NCBI GenBank assembly: GCA_027382625.1
Contig: JAJKFJ010021897.1
Coordinates: 1-64,000 of the forward strand
DNA length: 64,000 nucleotides
From: Tetmemena sp. SeJ-2015
Taxonomy: Eukaryota; Ciliophora; Spirotrichea; Sporadotrichida; Oxytrichidae
Reading direction: 5' to 3'
The position numbers were made by a program, and so were the translations under genes. This document shows positions 10,983 through 22,371 of this stretch, in pieces; position 1 is the first letter of the stretch; every line of letters starts with the position of its first letter. A model generated the notes under the pieces. It was not told the DNA's origin, did not search any database, and saw nothing but the letters and a program-made list of their open reading frames with translations.

Positions 10983-13700
10983 TCAATAAATAGGTGCAAG
11001 CATGATAAAATTTGTTTTAAACTCTATCTAAATTGCATTTGCGATATTCAATAAATTTTGCTAATACTTCTTCTATTTCTGACTTTTACTACTGGGTGGC
11101 TGCAAATTAGATTCAGCTAACTTTGCTTTAGAGGCGATTTTGAATGGATTTGTGCTACTCTCAAATGCTTTAGTCTAGTTGTTATAAATAAGCGCCTTCT
11201 TCATGTTAGCTTAGCTAGCACTTCCCTAACTTTAGCTCTAGAAAAGACTCTGACTCATCTATATTTCATGCAAATTTTGTCTGTTCTTTTGAATGGGCTC
11301 ATCATCCCCGCTTTCTTAAAATTTCTAAATCTCTGCATCACTCACAGCATCAAAATAGAGTAGCTCTGATTAAGCGAGAGAGTTTTGATTTAGTAAGTTT
11401 TGTCCGAGCTCTTATGCAACATCTTGAGGCACTTACTTCAAGTTATTCATAGTTGAATTGCTAAAAAGACTGGTGAAGAGATCTGACTAGACATTGCTAT
11501 TGTTGTTGTCTTTCCTTGACTTTGAGTTCTTTTTCAAGGAATTTTGGTTAAAAGTAGCTGGCTGCAATTGCTAATTCTATTGAACTATGGTGTTAGCCTC
11601 CTAGGGATTTCTGGGTTTCAAGAAAGATGCTCTCTCTGGTAGCTGATGGTGAGATTATACATTTAAAATATATGGAAAAGAGATGATTGATTGATAGACG
11701 AATTTTTAGGTTAATAGAAGAAGGAGCTTTGTTGAGAACTCTTAGCTTTCTCAATTTAGGTCTTTTTCATATTCCTGTAGTTTTCTATCTGAAGTCTTGC
11801 TTACTACAGCTAGTTCTAATTCTTCTTTTCTTCCTTCTCAGCAATTTAGAGTTAAGAGGAAGGGAGAATCATCTAAGCTAGATTATAAAAAGAGAAGATT
11901 CTTAGAATTTAGGCTTGAAGAATAACTAGCTCCTTCTGTATCAGAAAGTATCTCTTCTTTCTTTGGCTAAATCTTTATTGTGTCAATGGGCTTAACTTGT
12001 TAAACGCCCTTGAAATTAGCCTAGGCTTGGCTTAATTTGGACTGATGCTTGCTGGTAGAATATTAACTTGCATACATGCTGTTTGAAATTGCTGCATTGC
12101 TAAGTTTGGCCTTTTTATCATCCTTGAGTTCTGAAGTGATTCCTTTGTTGAAATTAAGGCTTGAGATGCACCTAGATCTGAGATTTGCAAAAATTAAAAA
12201 TACGAGCTTGAAGTACTTATCTTCGTGTCCTACTATTGTTGTTTAGCTAGCTCCAGTTTTAATTTATCAAATTCAATGTTGAAATCATGAATAGTGCTGC
12301 TCTTTTTCTCCAGAGTGGGTTCTTTTAATTTTTATTAGCCTGATGGCTTGGTGTCAGTTTAAACTGTCAAGCTTGGTATGTTTTGCTTTTTAACATTCTA
12401 GATGTTAGTGCTCTAAGTAAGGGTGGTTGATTCTTCGAGGAACTTAATATGCTTTTCTCCCTTCTTCCTATTTCTCTTGGCGCTAGTAAATTTACTTTCC
12501 TTAAATTTGATTAGAAAGTAAAATCTTTTAAGTTTACTTGTTTGATCCTTTTGATATGCTACGTTTTTGATTTTTAAAAAAATTTACTAGATAAACTATA
12601 GATTTGTATCTCTTGTTCTCGTTGAGTTGCTTAAATAAGAGGAGCCTACTAAATGACCTCTAGAAATAAAGATTCGTGCTACATGCACTGAACTAAGTTT
12701 ATATAGGTGGTCTTGCCCTCTTGCCTCAATTTATTTTCCTTAATCATGAATGCTTTGAATTTTCTTTCATGATCAATAGTCTATAAACAATTAACTTTAT
12801 ACTTACAAATACTTACATTTTCACCTAGCTTCTTTTTAATGAAAGAAAGAATCTTGTGACAAAAACCTTCTCCTACATAATGATTGACTTTCGAATAAGT
12901 TTGACTGCCTCCTCTATCTTCTTAACTGCTTTGTCAAAGACTAGATTTTCATTGAGCTTTTTGGTTATGAAGTTCACTGAACGTTGGTACATTAGGAATC
13001 CCACTGCACATGAGCATAAGGCCTGCCCATGAGAGATTTTAAGATGTTAGAATACCTTAAATGATTCATCATACTTCTGCAGAACTTATTTATAGTCCTA
13101 GGTAGTTTGACTCAGGATGAAAGCCTGAATTTTTAAGAGATTTGCCATACACAACTTATCACTGGTGTACTTTAGTCCAAAATTTTCTAAAGTCTTCAGG
13201 CTTCCTCATACTTTCTCAAAATGACCAAGTTTGTCACGTAGTAAACTATAATATAATAAGATCAACAGATCTTGAATATCAATTATAAAAGCCCACCCTC
13301 CGGAGTTAGAACAAGCAAAGAAGTTTTCATGTTATTCAGAGTAATTGGAGTCTAAGATGATGTTGGATAATGACTTTCATTGATTTTCTTGGCTTACTAT
13401 TTCTAATGTTTATCATCTGTTTAGATATTCTCTTGAATAGTAACTCTCTTATTTTTACTCTTCTTCGTTTTTCTGAATTCCATTTCCGGATTTTTATCAT
13501 CTTATCCTGAGTTTTGGTCATTTGCGTCTGACAAAATCTCTTATCGATCTTGTTGAGGAACTTGCAAGAGATTTAAATTCAAGCTACCACCCGCTCCTAT
13601 TTTTCTCTCTGCGATTTCATCTTCTTAGTATTTCTTGGAGGATATCTTCTTTGCTAAACCTGGTTAACTCAGATCTGCCAAACTGGTTCCACTCTAAAAT
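10983..13700 (-). CDS. Gln/Asn-rich protein with TPR-like helical repeats
   Basis: The N-terminal part is polar and basic. At about 12850-13230 lies a helical repeat region of TPR type: KYEEALKTLENFGLKYTSDK, then QDYKQVLQKYDESFKVFQH and FDKAVKKIEEAVKLIRKS. TPRs bind protein partners. KYEEAL needs one extra C at about 13203, and without it an in-frame TGA appears. The C-terminal half (10983-11660) is continuous and Asn/Gln/Ser-rich and ends near NFIMLAPIY. Frame joins near 11650 and 13560 are unresolved. The gene lies just downstream, on the same strand, of the CHAT/NB-ARC gene, and could be part of that locus, since STAND proteins often end in TPRs. This is unproven. Confidence 0.45.
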
Positions 13701-13739
13701 ATCTTAAAATATAAAAGGGATTGAATTTGACATGAGAAA

Positions 13740-15240
13740 TTTAAAAATTAATAGGCTATTTTTGCTTATTATGCAATAACTATACTCAACTTTATATTTT
13801 TAGCAATATTTTATAAATTGCGTCTAACTATTGAATTCAATATCTAATTGATCTTTGAAGGTTTTGAGTAGAGTTTGACTTCCACCGCCACCTATGATTC
13901 CCGAACCCTCTTTGCTATTGCTGTCCTCAAAATTTAGATTCGATTTATTGGCTCTCTTATTATCTCCATCTGCTTCATCATCCATCATCATGGAATTTTC
14001 TTCATCCTCAGTTTCACTAATGTCGTCTAAGTTCTAGTCTGGATGGTATTTAGATAACGCTGACTGACGGCGTTTATAGAGAAAGGTAGAGCTTTAGTAG
14101 AAATCGTTGCCAAAGTGCTATGTCATGTTCATGTTTTCTAACCTGTTCTATAGACTGTCCATTGAGTTCACTGATTAGGTATCAAATTACTCGTCCTACC
14201 TCTAAATCATGGACTAATTAGCTTCATCTTGAAAATCTCCAAGTTGATTAGTTAAGAAATTCTGATAAGTCGGCAATTGCTGAAGTCTAATGTGACTGAG
14301 TTCATGGAAAGTATTTTTCTTCTAGTGACTTTGATGACTGAAGCAATGGGCGAATGTCGAGTAAGAGTTTTGAGTGATGTTTGAGTTTGAGTTTGAATTG
14401 TTAGTGTAATTAGCGGTGAGTGTGTTGCTGATAGGAGTGCTTGCAGTGTTATTCAAGTCATTTGAGACACTTCTATGTAAAGATTGTATCTCACTTTCAT
14501 CATCTCCATCTTATTCATCATGATTACCTGCAATCATTGCTACTTCTTAGTCCACATCATCATTCTCATCATCGTCATCATCATCGATTACTAACAACTC
14601 TGGACTTTTGCTTTCTGATTCATAAATTGACTCTTCTGTTTTTACTCCGAAAGTTGGGAGATCGACATTTAATTATGCTATTCCTGATTTTAATACTGAT
14701 CCTTTAACCTTAGAAGCTGTGGTTGTACTTAGAAATAATGTGATCTGTTCATCTGTCATTTTTATGAAAAGCAAAAAGAATATTTGCTCACCTTGCTTGA
14801 GAGTATTAAGAAGATCCTAGTCGATTATCTTTTTATTTTCATTAGAGTCCTTACTAATAGATTAAGGTTGATTGTTGGAGAAATCTTCATACTCACTTTC
14901 TGCCAAGATATTCGGGTTATCAAGTAATGCCATCCTCTGATCAAATTTATTATAAAAGTATAAAAATTTTCAACCGTGCTCGAGATGACTTCATCGCTTC
15001 CTCTGTCCACTGCAATATTTAAGTCCATTTGACTTTTATTCTTATTGGATGAGGTATCATCACTTGGTTGAGTTTTTATCTCTTCCTTTTCTTCTTCGTG
15101 ATGTTAATTCTCATTCATAAGACTTCTCTTGACAACTCTGTGGCTGTGGGAACGTTGATTCTTTAAACTATAAATTTATCTATAGTTGATCATTCAATCT
15201 CGACTAGAGGAAGTTTTCATAGTAATCTTCCTAGTTAATT
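13740..15240 (-). CDS. Acidic, low-complexity unknown protein
   Basis: The minus-strand frame includes NQHHEEEKEEIKTQPSDDTS. A 38 nt GT-AG intron then joins to RMALLDNPNILAESEYEDFS. A poly-acidic run (DDDDDDENDDVDQEV), an Asn/Ser-rich stretch and a second acidic region (ISETEDEENSMMMDDEADGD) follow. The end is in an AT-rich zone and is not fixed. The start is also not fixed: a frame upstream of 15200 is open but differs in phase. No domain is recognised. Composition suggests a nuclear or scaffold protein, which is inference only. Confidence 0.45.
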
Positions 15241-15387
15241 ATTTAAAAATGATATTGATTTAAGAATTCTTTTAAGCTTTTTATTCTAATTAGAATGAAT
15301 AAAATTCTTATAGTTTTGCTCAAGATATCTCTCGCTGCTTTGATCCCCTGACTGGAATCTTCTTTTTAGTTTTTGCCTTATCCCTCG

Positions 15388-18312
15388 TCATATCTACTCA
15401 AGCCTAAAGTAGATTCTCTAACCCCGTAAGCTGGAGACTTACCTCTTGTAGAGTACTCAGAATTTGCGAGAGTAAATTTATCAACGATTCACAACAAATT
15501 AAATAAACACTATACTTATTCTGTAGATGCATGCCCATATGTTTGTTTCAAAAGCAACTAGTCTATTGATGATATCATGGTGCGCCATTTTTAGTAGGTC
15601 TCTGCAGATTTTGCCAAGATAGGTGCAGATCTATTTGTGCTCAATTTATCTCACATCATCATCCATCAGTTGCACAGCATACTAGTTCATAAAAGGGAAA
15701 AGAGAGTACCTGATTTCACCTTACTAGCCAACTTTCTTGACCAGAAGAGAGGATCTCATTAACTTATCAGCTAGCTTTTACCAACCATGCTTTTGCATGC
15801 AATTTAAATCATCTTCAGAGCACCCTCCAGGGAATAGACCAATGAAGCAGAACAAGTTGAAGGCATTAATGTCTTAATCTTGCATGTGCTGAACGCTCGT
15901 GTTCAATGAAACTTTCAAGGAAGCTAAAGGAGTTCCTTATAGTCCCTCGATTTAGAGCCATTCTATAATATCTGGGCTATTGAGCAAAGAGTAAAGTTCT
16001 TTTAGACTCTTCTCTTGCAAAAGAGGAGCAGCCAAACTAATTGCATGAGGATGGCCTCCTAATAAGCTGCAAATATGATGCTCATCAAGTCTCTTAATGT
16101 TTTTCTTCGCTGCAACTGGATTAGAATGCAGCACCCTTGTTGGGTTTTTCTAATTTAGAAGTTCCTAAATCTCTCTTTCATCAATATCTCTCATAGCCTT
16201 TTTCATAAGCAATTCAATTGCATATTAGGATGAGAGCTCTTTGAGAGAGTATATCTTTTCAGAGACATCTGCAAGTTAACCTATTGGGTATCTTGAAGTC
16301 ACCAAAAATTTTAAGCGTGGGCAATTAGACAAGAAGTTAGTGAGAATCTCTCTAAATTCAGCTCCCTCTTTTCTTAGAGTATCTTCTCGAAAAAATACTA
16401 AAACATATTTGAAATTCTGCGTTATCTAAACTAACATGAAAAAATTGAGATAATATCTTATAGCCTATTTATTTAGGCAAACAAGAACCTCTTTATCTTT
16501 CAGGAAAGTGATAATCTTTTGAAACACAAGATTCCAATGATCTGGAGTTTTATCGTCCTTGTCATTGAACTTTATATATTTCTCAAACAAAAGCTAAAGT
16601 CTAGTGAAAATCATGTTAGCTTGATCGAGTCCTCTCAAACTTAGCATTATGATTCCATCTTTAAAAGCTTGCCTTTAATCCAAATAGTGAATTATGGCTT
16701 TAGCTATAGTAGTTTTACCAATTCCAGGAATACCCTTGATAGTCACAAACCTGTTATAATAAAAATTCATAGCATCTAAATTATTGAAGATGTCTGAAAT
16801 GATCTCTTGCATCTCCTTGCCTCTGCCAATGAAATCCTCAACTTTAGATTAGTCTAATTTGAAGAGTGGGTCTTAACCAACATTTTCAATCTACCCTTTA
16901 AGGAAAGGTCCAAAAACTGTGCATTTATGCTTCTTCGTTTTGAATTGATATGGCACTAAAGTACCTCCATTCGCATTACCTGCTGGTGTTTTCTTTTCAT
17001 CTATATCCTTAAGAAGAACAAACTTCTTTGATTCTGCAGCTAGTATCTTGTTCTTATCTGCCCTTAAAGCTGCTTTAAAACTGTAAATACAATCAAAAAT
17101 TTAGCGAGGTCAAAAGCTTAGCATACAGTGACAGTCTAGCTGAACAGAGCATGATAGAAGCTTTTGCTAAATAGGATCGAAGCTTCGTCCGAAATTTGGA
17201 AGCCTCTTTAAACGCATATACATGCTTAGCTCCAGCATTATGGAAAATTTCACCTGCGAATTATATTCAAATTATAATTGACTGTAGCAAGAAGCCACAA
17301 ATACAAACTCAAGTTCTAATCCTCTTGCCTCAAGCAACTCATGCAATTTTTTCTCACTCATGTATTAAGCACAACCCTCTTAGTCTTCAAAGATCAGAAA
17401 GTTGCCCTCTCCTTGCAAAGCCAAGCTATCCTTACCAAAGTTTTGCTTGTTATTTTCAATACCATGACCTGAAAAGTGTAAAGCAATAGGGCATTCAGTA
17501 AGTGTGATTCTTAGGTTATCTAAAGTTGCAGGAATCTTACGATACTTAATCTAGTTTCCTGTACTTTATAAGCTGTCCATGACTCCCATAAACTCTTTTT
17601 CATAGTCTATTTGAGGGATTATCCTAAACTCTAGCTAGCTAGTCACCTCGTTCTTTATCTTCTTGATCAAAGGAGATGAGAATAAGAAAGCGAGATGAAG
17701 CTTAGCCTAGGAGAGAAATCCTTGTGAGAGGATTTGCAAGAGATCGTTATCATTCAGATCCTTTTGCAAGAGTTGTGGAGAGGAATATATCTTTGCCAAA
17801 CTCTGACTAATTCTGCTAATAGTATCTTTGAGCTGAAAAATAAATTGCTTGTTTACTTCATTAGTTTTGTCTTACAACTGCATCTTGAGTGTCTATATGA
17901 TCTACCCTTGAGTAAAAATTTGCGAATATGGCATTTACATATAAGTTTGCAGCTGACTCTAAGGTTAGAAATTGAGACATCGATTATAGTCCTAGCTTAC
18001 AATGAAATGAGAAAGCAAGGGCATGTCTGTATTGTGTCTCTTAAGTTAAGGTTAATTTTCAGGATCAGTTGTACTTGAGTTTTACCCTGAAAAAGCACTA
18101 GGCACACCATTTTGCTTTTAAAGCTTACTGTTCGATTTTTGAGTGTTTGAGTGCGTCAAAATTGCCTTTAATTCCTGCTGCTATTAAGCTAAAGGCGTTG
18201 GTGAGAAAGTGTTTTAGCTATTTGGAGCTGGTGTATCATTGGTGGTTTAATTCTTAATGGATTATTTTTTCTCAAATGGTTGAGAACCAGACCTTTCATC
18301 ATAATCATCCAT
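15388..18312 (-). CDS. CHAT-protease / NB-ARC STAND NTPase (NLR-like)
   Basis: The start at 18312 gives MDDYDERSGSQPFEKK, followed by a Gln/Ser-rich leader. A caspase-fold CHAT domain follows: LHLAFLFSSPL, then IALHFSGHG (candidate catalytic His), FVFVASCYSQ (candidate catalytic Cys), then GEIFHNAGAKHV and SFYHALFSQTV. After a linker (FIGRGKEMQEIISDI) comes an NB-ARC domain with P-loop GIPGIGKTTIAKAI, kinase-2 LDNAEDTLRKEGAEF, RNBS-B-like FLVTSRYPIG and GxP-type LGGHPHAISLAA, then a winged-helix-like segment (NLFCFIGLFPGGCSEDDL). Four IESs interrupt it, and the motifs VASCYSQ-FAGE and LDNAE-DTLRKE exist only after their removal. One A is missing in a run near EASK. The family uses ATP-driven oligomerisation to activate an effector. 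The substrate is unknown. No C-terminal sensor repeats are visible before the TGA at 15388-15390, and the end is uncertain. Confidence 0.85.
15453..15527. other. Candidate IES, 75 nt, pointer TCTACA
   Basis: TGTAGA at 15447-15452 and 15522-15527 (TCTACA on the coding strand). Removal bypasses the TGA at 15481-15483 and extends the CHAT/NB-ARC frame. No conserved sequence lies beyond it, so support is only moderate. Confidence 0.4.
16384..16414. other. IES, 31 nt, pointer GAA
   Basis: Removal joins the NB-ARC kinase-2 motif LDNAE directly to DTLRKEGAEFREILTN in frame. The block is AT-rich and absent from any NB-ARC protein of this type. Confidence 0.7.
16429..16475. other. IES, 47 nt, pointer TA
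   Basis: Removal joins DKEVLVCL to DNAED in one frame and so creates the kinase-2 (Walker B) motif of the NB-ARC domain. The pointer is only 2 bp, so the exact boundary is ambiguous. Confidence 0.6.
17263..17279. other. IES, 17 nt, pointer AATT
   Basis: AATT at 17259-17262 and 17276-17279. Removal joins the CHAT catalytic-Cys motif ASCYSQ to FAGEIFHNAGAKHV. One of the shortest eliminated blocks in the window. Confidence 0.7.
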
Positions 18313-18552
18313 AATAAGTAAGCCGTCGCTCTCTAATTTAAAATCAGCTTGGATCTAAAATTATAATAAAACAAGTTTCCAGATGAATCTTGCTGAAATC
18401 AATTTTCACATTTTACAGTTTTGCAAATCCTTGAGCTTACAGCTATAGATATAAACTTACTCTTCAAAAAAAATATATTTGAAATACGATGATTTAGTGA
18501 GATGTGACCTTAATTTACAAAAGTCTTAAAATTTTTCAAAACTATCTTTAAG

Positions 18553-19610
18553 TCATTGAAAGTGAGTTGTTTTATGATGAATTTTGATTTCCCTTAGTTT
18601 CAACTCTCTAGTTTGCAGATTAGTTGGTATTCTCTGCAACTCTCTTTTCGTCAGAAATTGAAGGAGCTTGCTAATTTCTCTTTTCTTCAGTTTAGATGTC
18701 TTTGTTAGCTATTGATAAAATTATACAAAGGTTTTGATTAGGTAGCAAAATTAAGGTTTAAAGTCTACCCATTTACTGAAAGCTAATGACTTCCCTGATT
18801 CTAAAATGAATTTTTAGCTTCGATTAAGGTATTTCTCACTTACAAGATTGCTTTGGAGGAACTTGAAAAGTTCATCTAAGCTTTAAAAGCAAGTGGGAGG
18901 GTTTTATGCGCTCTCTTAAGTTTTGCAATCTTGACTAATCGATTTCTCAGTTTCTATCGGCTTTTGTAACTCAATAGTAGAACTTATCTTCTTTTCAATG
19001 CTCTGAGATTATCTGGTAGTGTTATTTGTTGATGATATAACCTCTTTACTCTGAGTGGAAGGAGTAGTGTTAGAACCTTTATAAAAAGTAATTAGACACT
19101 TTGATAGTTTTAAAACATTTAGCTCACAACAAGTAGGCCAAAATTTTCATCTACTTACCAAAAATAGGCATGGAGGAAAGATCTTCATAAAGCAAATCAC
19201 CGAAGTCCATCATCCCTAAGGTGGAACTTGCCTGCTCAAATTGAAAGTTTCCTAATTAGAACCCACTGAAATCCTACTACTTTGTTCCAGGTAGCTGTAA
19301 ATAATCGAAGTGGGGTGCTTTCTTCTACTCCTTGGTATCTTGCTTTTCATCATCAATATTTCTGGAGGGGTAGGCTTTGAGGGGCGCGTCCTAAAAAATG
19401 GATACACCCTCGCTCTCCTAAGCTCTGAGCACGCCTCCTTCACTTTAGGGCATCTGCTAACTTTGGTTTGAAAAAAGAGAACTCTATTATTAGAAGGTTT
19501 TGGCTTGAGTGGAATGAGAAAAGGAAGGCGGTAGGTGCTCTGGCAAGTTTAGAAAATCATCGAGATCATCAATCCCACTTTATTTCAAATCATATTTTGT
19601 ACTAAGATAA
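18553..19610 (-). CDS. Unknown Gln-rich protein
   Basis: The upstream exon reads DDLDDFLNLPEHLPPSFS. It continues Gln/Ser-rich to FGDLLYEDLSSMPIF at a GT-AG intron (donor GTAAGTAG at about 19155). The downstream exon reads FQSLDELFKFLQSNLVSEKY and continues with many Lys/Leu/Gln, looking helical. It ends TTHFQ before TGA at 18553-18555. The first exon and start codon are not resolved. An AG acceptor near 19600 suggests another 5' exon. No family is recognised. Confidence 0.5.
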
Positions 19611-19619
19611 AAGAAGGGA

Positions 19620-19960
19620 ATTTAATACCTTTAAAATCATAATGCAAATTTAAACAATAATTTTGACGAATTCATTCTATATACTCTTTAATCAAAGTTA
19701 TAAGCAAAAAGAAAACGAGAAAGATCTTAAAGTATTAAAATGCATAATAAATTTAAAGCTGGGAAAAATAATTTAACAAAATAATTAAAATAAGCCATTT
19801 AAAAGCTTGTTTATAATGAAATTTTCGCTTAAAATAACTTAAACTTGGTTTAACAATGGGAAAGTTTCCTAAAATTTAAGTCTGAAAATTAAGTGAAAAT
19901 TTTTTAATAATTTTGTCTTGTGAAAATTTATGAGTTCTTTTAAACTATAATTGAACTTTT
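19620..19960. other. AT-rich intergenic stretch
   Basis: Only AT-rich sequence separates the upstream gene from the small gene that ends at 19967. No motif is seen. Confidence 0.4.
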
Positions 19961-19966
19961 AAAGAT

Positions 19967-20248
19967 TCAGTTTAAAACACTTTGAATGTATTGCTCATTT
20001 AAATTTCGTGGAATGTTTTGAGACTACGCATGTACCAAATTAGCATCGTGAATATTTGAGGGAAGCTCACAATCATCTTCTAACATTAGATTGCTATCCT
20101 TCTGATTTTACTAAAAGGTAATCTCATCTAAAACTGCAGCTAGGCTTTTTCTCTCTTTTTCAGTATTTTAAACTAGCTCTTCTTTAAGATTATTTGTTGC
20201 GATTGAAACTTGATTAAAGGGCTCTAAGAGTCCTTAATTTTAAGACAT
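19967..20248 (-). CDS. Small unknown acidic protein, 93 aa
   Basis: A complete, uninterrupted frame runs from ATG at 20248 to TGA at 19967-19969. The protein starts MSQNQGLLEPFNQVSIATNN, is helical and Glu/Lys/Gln-rich in the middle (NLKEELVQNTEKERKSLA), and carries an acidic patch (MLEDDCELPSN). No signal peptide, membrane segment or known domain is seen. The amphipathic centre could form a short coiled coil. Confidence 0.5.
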
Positions 20249-20462
20249 TTTCGTTTCTTGTCTGCTGCAATTAGAGAGCTCTATTATTTTATTAGATTAC
20301 TATTTTAAATCTATAATACTAAACTTGTGATAGTCATCCTTATTTTCAAAAATTAAACCAGTAAGAGTGGGTAATTAAGTTTTGTTGCGCATTAAAGAAA
20401 TTAAACAAATATATAAAGGAGAAATTATCTTGTTAGAAAACACGAAATAATAAACCACATTT

Positions 20463-21065
20463 TCATTTATTCTTGCCATTATTTTGTGAGTTCCTCAGCA
20501 TCTACTCTCTTAACATTCTGATCTGCTCAGGAGTCAATTTCTGCAGCTCTCCTTTCTCATTCTTAATGTATAGTGAATCTTGGGGCTGCATTTACTGATC
20601 AATGCTATTAGGGATTGAGGCACCTCTGCCTTAATTTTTAGCATGCATGAAGTCAAAGACTGACTTCTTGTTTCCGCAAGTCTCGAGGTACCTCCTCAAG
20701 CAAAAGAAACCCAAAGTTATCAGCCACAAGCCAAACTCATACCTGGTCACTCCCCAGCCAATCTCCTCGTCGTAGTAGTAGCGGAAGTCTTTGAAAACCT
20801 TAGCTGAAGAAGTAGAGGAAGAGTCTTGTGCGAGTCTATACTGTGAATGATCTTCATTTTGGAGATCTTCGAGTTTATGATTGATCTAGTCTGAGCTGAT
20901 ATCATTCTCACTCTCACTTTCAGTGGATGATTCAGAGCCAGTGATAGTTTTCATAATTAGAGAGGAGTAGAAGTTGAAGGAGGATTTAACTTTCTGTCCA
21001 ATTGAATTTGCTTTCTAGGACGCTTTGTTGATAAGTTCTATTGACATCTCAACTCCTTTGTACAT
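20463..21065 (-). CDS. Small unknown protein with one membrane segment, 200 aa
   Basis: A complete frame with no IES or intron. It starts MYKGVEMSIELINKASQKAN and has an acidic Ser-rich region (GSESSTESESENDISSDQ). A DFRYYYDEEIGWGVTRYEFG motif then leads into a hydrophobic stretch (LWLITLGFFCL) followed by RRYLETCGNKK. The C-terminal tail is Gln-rich and amphipathic (LTPEQIRMLREQMLRNSQ). The hydrophobic stretch is short for a full transmembrane helix, so peripheral membrane contact is also possible. No family is recognised. Base composition is less AT-rich than the flanks, which supports coding. Confidence 0.6.
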
Positions 21066-21166
21066 GTAGTCTTTGATTAAAAGAAGTTACAATAAGTTAA
21101 AAGAAATGGATGATCTTGTCTCGTTTGATGCATTTGTTGTTTGAACTGAAGGGCATATAATCTTCG

Positions 21167-21287
21167 AAGAAATTTCCGGTGGAGCGCTACATATAAGCAC
21201 AATTCTTATTGGCCATGCAAATTATTGAAGGTGCTCGCTCGAAACAAGTGTCAATAGTCTTCGAGTAGTTAACCACAATTGTTGATA
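21167..21287. repeat. 121 bp direct repeat, copy 1
   Basis: A 121 bp unit (begins AAGAAATTTCCGGTGG, ends ATTGTTGATA) recurs at 21523-21643 with three substitutions and no indels. It contains ATGCAAAT. No coding frame is conserved between copies. Confidence 0.9.
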
Positions 21288-21522
21288 AAGAGAAATAAGT
21301 GAAGTGAATCGTGGGTTGTAAGAATAAGATGAAAGCCCAATTCTTAATTAGAGATATGATTAAGGAAAAAATGATTAAAGATCAGTGATTGGCTAATAGA
21401 TATTAAAACTAATATTGATTGGTGCTTAATATAATGATCATAGCTATAATTAAAACCCTAATGTTTAATTGGATTTCCTCTAGAGATCAGTGATTAACCA
21501 ATGGGTGTCTAAATTTAATTAA

Positions 21523-21643
21523 AAGAAATTTCCGGTGGAGCGCTACATATAAGCACAATTCTTGTTGGCCATGCAAATTATGGAAGGTGCTCGCTCGAAA
21601 CAAGTGTCTATAGTCTTCGAGTAGTTAACCACAATTGTTGATA
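21523..21643. repeat. 121 bp direct repeat, copy 2
   Basis: Second copy of the unit, same orientation, 356 bp downstream of copy 1. A further ATGCAAAT follows at about 21654. The 235 bp between copies holds two related GATCAGTGATT segments, so the duplication may have spanned more than the 121 bp. Confidence 0.9.
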
Positions 21644-21725
21644 TCAAAGAGGTCATGCAAATCTAAAAAATATATTGTGATTATAATTTAGTAAGAGAGG
21701 TGAGGCAGATGATGAAACAAATTTT

Positions 21726-21769
21726 GCGAAGGAGGTTTCTGTGCTTCAGACACCCTCCGCTTTTCTTTT
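21726..21769 (+). other. GC-rich hairpin followed by T-run
   Basis: GGAGG and TCTG pair with CAGA and CCTCC across a five-base loop, with a small internal loop, directly followed by TTTTCTTTT. A box-C-like ATGATGA lies about 20 bp upstream. It could be the 3' end of a small Pol III-type RNA or a terminator. No RNA family is recognised. Confidence 0.3.
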
Positions 21770-22371
21770 AGTTTGTAGGTCTCACTCTCGTTGAAGGGTG
21801 ATCGTCATTCAGAGATCTAATATGTGCCATTATAGAAAACTATTCTTTTAATTAAAAGTTAAACTCTATAATTCTAACTAATTTCAAGGAGCATTAAACA
21901 TTATAAATAAACATCCTTGTGATCCATAGACGTGGCTGGTTTTATTAATAATATGTATTCAGATGAAGAGGCAAGGATTCTAATAAGATAATGCTTAGGT
22001 AGTGCCTCGTTAGATTGTGATTAGAACTCTCTTATAATTTATTATTGAGCACTATAAATAATAATTATATTATAAAACAAATTAAATGGAAAATAGTAGG
22101 TTGTGAAAAGAGATTATTGATCTACTTGTGCACTTTGATTGTAATTTTCTTTCGCCATTATTTATTTCTTTATTTAATTTCCTATGTTTATTAAGCTCAT
22201 CTTTATATATTGGCTATGTCTTGAAATACTAGCCCAAAATTGTTGTTTCCAAAACCATCGCCATTTTATTTTGATTATCAGAACTTCTTGAGCTAGCTCT
22301 TTCATTATTCTTATTAAAATCTAATCCTCATTTTCTGAAGATTCGGTCTATATCTCTCTTACTCTCGCATA

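Noticed and set aside
21160..21200. U5 snRNA gene in repeat copy 1
   Set aside because: A short likeness to the stem after loop 1 is present, but the invariant loop and an Sm site are absent, and copy 2 lacks the upstream part.
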